A stretch of DNA of 64,000 nucleotides from positions 6,386,001 to 6,450,000 of the forward strand of contig NZ_CP121261.1 of the NCBI RefSeq assembly GCF_029637605.1, in the 5' to 3' direction. This stretch comes from Achromobacter spanius (GTDB lineage Bacteria > Pseudomonadota > Gammaproteobacteria > Burkholderiales > Burkholderiaceae_B). Below are positions 62,041 to 64,000 of this stretch, piece by piece; the first letter of the stretch is position 1; each line of letters starts with the position of its first letter. The position numbers and the translations under genes were made by a program. The notes under the pieces are model-generated. The model did no database searches. It worked only from the letters and a program-made list of their open reading frames with translations, and had not been told where the DNA came from.

Positions 62041-63399
62041 TTACAGCTTCTTGATGAACACCAGGCTGTTGCGCGACCGGTTGTAGTTGTTCTGCTTTTC
62101 GCGCGGCAGGTCGGTAATGCCGCCTTGCACGAAGCCGCGCTTGATGAACCAGTGCGATGTGCGCGTGGTCAGCACGAACAGCCGCTTGGCGCCGGTTGCG
62201 CGCGCACGCGATTCCATGTGGCGCAGCAGGATTTCGCCTTCGCCGGAGCCTTGCCATTCAGGGTGCACGATCAGGCAGGCCATTTCCGCCATCTGCTCGT
62301 CGGCGAAGGTGTGCAGCGCCGCGCAGCCGTAGATCACCCCATCGTGCTCCAGCACCGTGAAGTTTTCCACGTCGCGCTCGATCACGCTGCGCGGGCGCGG
62401 CACCAGGGTGCCGTCTGCTTCCAAAGGTTCTATCAGGCTCAGAATGGCGCCCACGTCGTCAATCGTGGCGGCACGCAGGTCGTCCAGCGTGTCTTCCACC
62501 ACCATGGTGCCCACGCCGTCGTGGGTGAAGATTTCCAGCAGCACGCTGCCATCCAGCGCGAACGGCAGCAGGTGGGCGCGGGCCACGCCGCGTTTGACCG
62601 CCAGCGAGGCGTATTGCAGGAAGGCGTGGGTTTCTTCATCCAGTTCGCCGCCCGCCAACAGGGCGTCGGCATCGATGCGGGCCAGTTCGGTGTCCAGTGT
62701 GCCGTCATCGTTCAGCACCCCTTGCGAGCTGGACAGGAAGATCAGCTTTTCGGCGCGCAGCGCAACGGCCACGCTGGTGGCCAGGTCTTCCATGGCCAGG
62801 TTGAAGGCGTCGCCCGTGGGCGAGAAGCCCAGCGGAGACAGCAGCACCACCGACGAACCTTTCTCGATGGCGAATTTCAGCGCCTCGACGTCGATCTTGC
62901 GCACCTGGCCGGTGTGCTTGTAGTCCACGCCTTCCAGCACGCCGGTGGGGCGGGCCGTGACGAAGTTGCCGGAAATGACGCGGATGTGCGCGTGCGACAT
63001 CGGCGTGTTGGGCAAGCCCTGGCTGAACGCCGCTTCGATGTCCAGGCGGATTTCGCCCGCGGCTTCCTTGGCGCATTCCAGCGCCGCGGCGTCGGTGGGC
63101 GCCAGACCACGGTCGAACTGCTGGGTATAGCCCTTCAAGCGCAGTTGCTCATTGACCTGCGGACGCGAGCCATGCACCAGCACCAGCCGGATGCCCAGCG
63201 ACGACAGCAGCGACAAGTCCTGCACCAGGGTGTTCAGCGCGCCGGCCTGGACCAGCTCGCCGCCGAACGCCACCACGAAGGTCTTGCCTCGGAACGCATG
63301 CACATAGGGTGCTACGTCGCGAAACCATCGGACGAACTGCGCGGCTGCGAATTCCGGGGCTTCAAGGGCGGAGACGGTGTCTGGTTCCAGGTCGGGCAT
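62041..63399 (-). CDS. argA: N-acetylglutamate synthase
   Basis: The protein has 452 residues: an N-terminal amino-acid-kinase domain (about 1-290), where FVVAFGGELVQAGALNTLVQ is the nucleotide-fold start, and a C-terminal GNAT acetyltransferase domain with WQGSGEGEILLRHME as its acetyl-CoA motif. It makes N-acetylglutamate, the first step of arginine synthesis, and is normally inhibited by arginine. It is divergent from hrpA. It supports, with argD, argF and argG, an almost complete arginine route in this window. Confidence 0.95.
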   Translation of the reverse strand: MPDLEPDTVSALEAPEFAAAQFVRWFRDVAPYVHAFRGKTFVVAFGGELVQAGALNTLVQDLSLLSSLGIRLVLVHGSRPQVNEQLRLKGYTQQFDRGLAPTDAAALECAKEAAGEIRLDIEAAFSQGLPNTPMSHAHIRVISGNFVTARPTGVLEGVDYKHTGQVRKIDVEALKFAIEKGSSVVLLSPLGFSPTGDAFNLAMEDLATSVAVALRAEKLIFLSSSQGVLNDDGTLDTELARIDADALLAGGELDEETHAFLQYASLAVKRGVARAHLLPFALDGSVLLEIFTHDGVGTMVVEDTLDDLRAATIDDVGAILSLIEPLEADGTLVPRPRSVIERDVENFTVLEHDGVIYGCAALHTFADEQMAEMACLIVHPEWQGSGEGEILLRHMESRARATGAKRLFVLTTRTSHWFIKRGFVQGGITDLPREKQNNYNRSRNSLVFIKKL

Positions 63400-63586
63400 G
63401 ATGGGCGGAGGGATTCCTGAGAGTCGGTAAAAACGCGGCGTCTTGCCGCGTCATAGCGCCGTCGCATGACGGCGTGGCGAAATTATATGGCCGACGAGGG
63501 GATGCGCAGGCGGGAAATCAGGGCCAATTTCGTGCCGGATTTCAACACGCTTACGCGCGCGCTCAGGCAGGGACGCCATAGAAATT

Positions 63587-63592
63587 TATAAT
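63587..63592 (+). promoter_or_regulatory. Probable -10 element of hrpA
   Basis: TATAAT matches the sigma-70 -10 consensus exactly and lies 25 bases upstream of the hrpA ATG. No strong -35 element is seen at 17 bases upstream, so the promoter may be weakly placed. Confidence 0.55.
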
Positions 63593-63616
63593 GCCCGGCT
63601 AACCGGACTATCGTAC

Positions 63617-64000
63617 ATGCCTGAATCATCCCGCCCGCGGGCGCCCAAAGCGGCTTCCCCGGGGGCCAACGACGCGTCGGCCGCCCCGGCCGAGGCCACC
63701 CGCGCGCCCCGCCGGCCCGCGCGCCCGGCGCAAGCCGAACGCCCCGGCCGCCCGGAGCGGCCCGAGCGGGTTGACCGCCCCGAGCGTCCCGAGCGCCCGC
63801 CGCGCGCGGATCGCCCCGAGCGCCCGATCCCCGTCGTGGTTTATCCCGAAGACCTGCCCGTCAGCGCACGGCGGCAGGAAATCGCGCGCGCCATCGCCGG
63901 CCATCAGGTGGTGATCGTCAGCGGCGAAACGGGCTCGGGCAAGACCACGCAGTTGCCCAAGATCTGCCTGGAACTGGGCCGTGGTCGCCAGAAGATGATC
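63617..64000 (+). CDS. hrpA: ATP-dependent RNA helicase HrpA, 3' partial
   Basis: The frame is open to the window edge, giving 128 residues. After a disordered, Pro/Arg/Glu-rich N-terminal extension (about residues 1-75, with repeats of RPER and DRPER) comes the DEAH-helicase start: LPVSARRQEIARAIAGHQVV and the Walker A GETGSGKTTQLPKICLE. The chosen ATG is 25 bases after a TATAAT. The rest of the helicase lies to the right. Confidence 0.85.
   Translation, partial: MPESSRPRAPKAASPGANDASAAPAEATRAPRRPARPAQAERPGRPERPERVDRPERPERPPRADRPERPIPVVVYPEDLPVSARRQEIARAIAGHQVVIVSGETGSGKTTQLPKICLELGRGRQKMI

Overview
The window reads as a GC-rich betaproteobacterial chromosome of the Alcaligenaceae type (Achromobacter/Bordetella-like). 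The reasons are a Bug/TctC-family binding protein, a DUF3579 gene beside argD, ArgG, ArgF and ArgA sequences of Bordetella type, and a gene order that suits this family. No rRNA gene, complete tRNA gene, CRISPR array or insertion sequence was found. The species is an inference.

Bases 1 to about 14478 are the right end of a lambda-like (siphovirus-tailed) prophage. It holds a tail fibre gene cut by the left window edge, a fibre-assembly-type protein, the tail-tip genes L, K, I and J, two small proteins of unknown function, and a lysis cassette (holin, endolysin, Rz with embedded Rz1). A less GC-rich cargo zone follows (10.5-14.3 kb): an acidic peptide, a ferritin-like protein, a DUF3606 protein, a CrpP/RMF-like protein, an unknown gene behind a good LexA (SOS) box, and an SRAP-domain protein. 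The prophage ends at the 3' fragment of a tRNA-Val(UAC) gene, the probable attR. Integrase, repressor and head genes must lie left of the window.

From 14.5 kb the sequence is host chromosome. It starts with tonB-exbB-exbD behind a Fur-box palindrome, a two-component system and kup. argG is convergent with kup. Next is a small catabolic cluster: a LysR regulator diverging from a PDC-hydrolase-like amidohydrolase, a Bug protein, a carboxymuconolactone decarboxylase-like protein, a dimeric alpha/beta-barrel protein and a decayed alpha/beta hydrolase. argF-argD (minus strand) and DUF3579 follow.

At 29.9-40.0 kb a GntR/FCD regulator diverges from a tightly packed eight-gene run: an Asp/Glu/hydantoin racemase-like protein, a complete dipeptide-type ABC importer, and two different amidohydrolases placed between its permeases and ATPases. 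This looks like one regulated uptake-and-hydrolysis system for a cyclic amide or N-heterocycle whose substrate cannot be read from the sequence. It is the best candidate here for an uncharacterised pathway. A DctPQM TRAP transporter follows on the minus strand.

The right third carries an FtsX-type permease, a truncated haemoglobin and Kdo kinase (overlapping genes), the potFGHI polyamine importer, an Spx/ArsC-like protein, a 3-methyladenine glycosylase, yrbL, rmuC, an amidase, an AidB-like acyl-CoA dehydrogenase, rpiA, phoU with a Pho-box-like site, a phospholipase C-family protein without a signal peptide, yggX, argA and the start of hrpA. Several short tandem repeats of 14-15 bp begin right at gene 3' ends in this host part.
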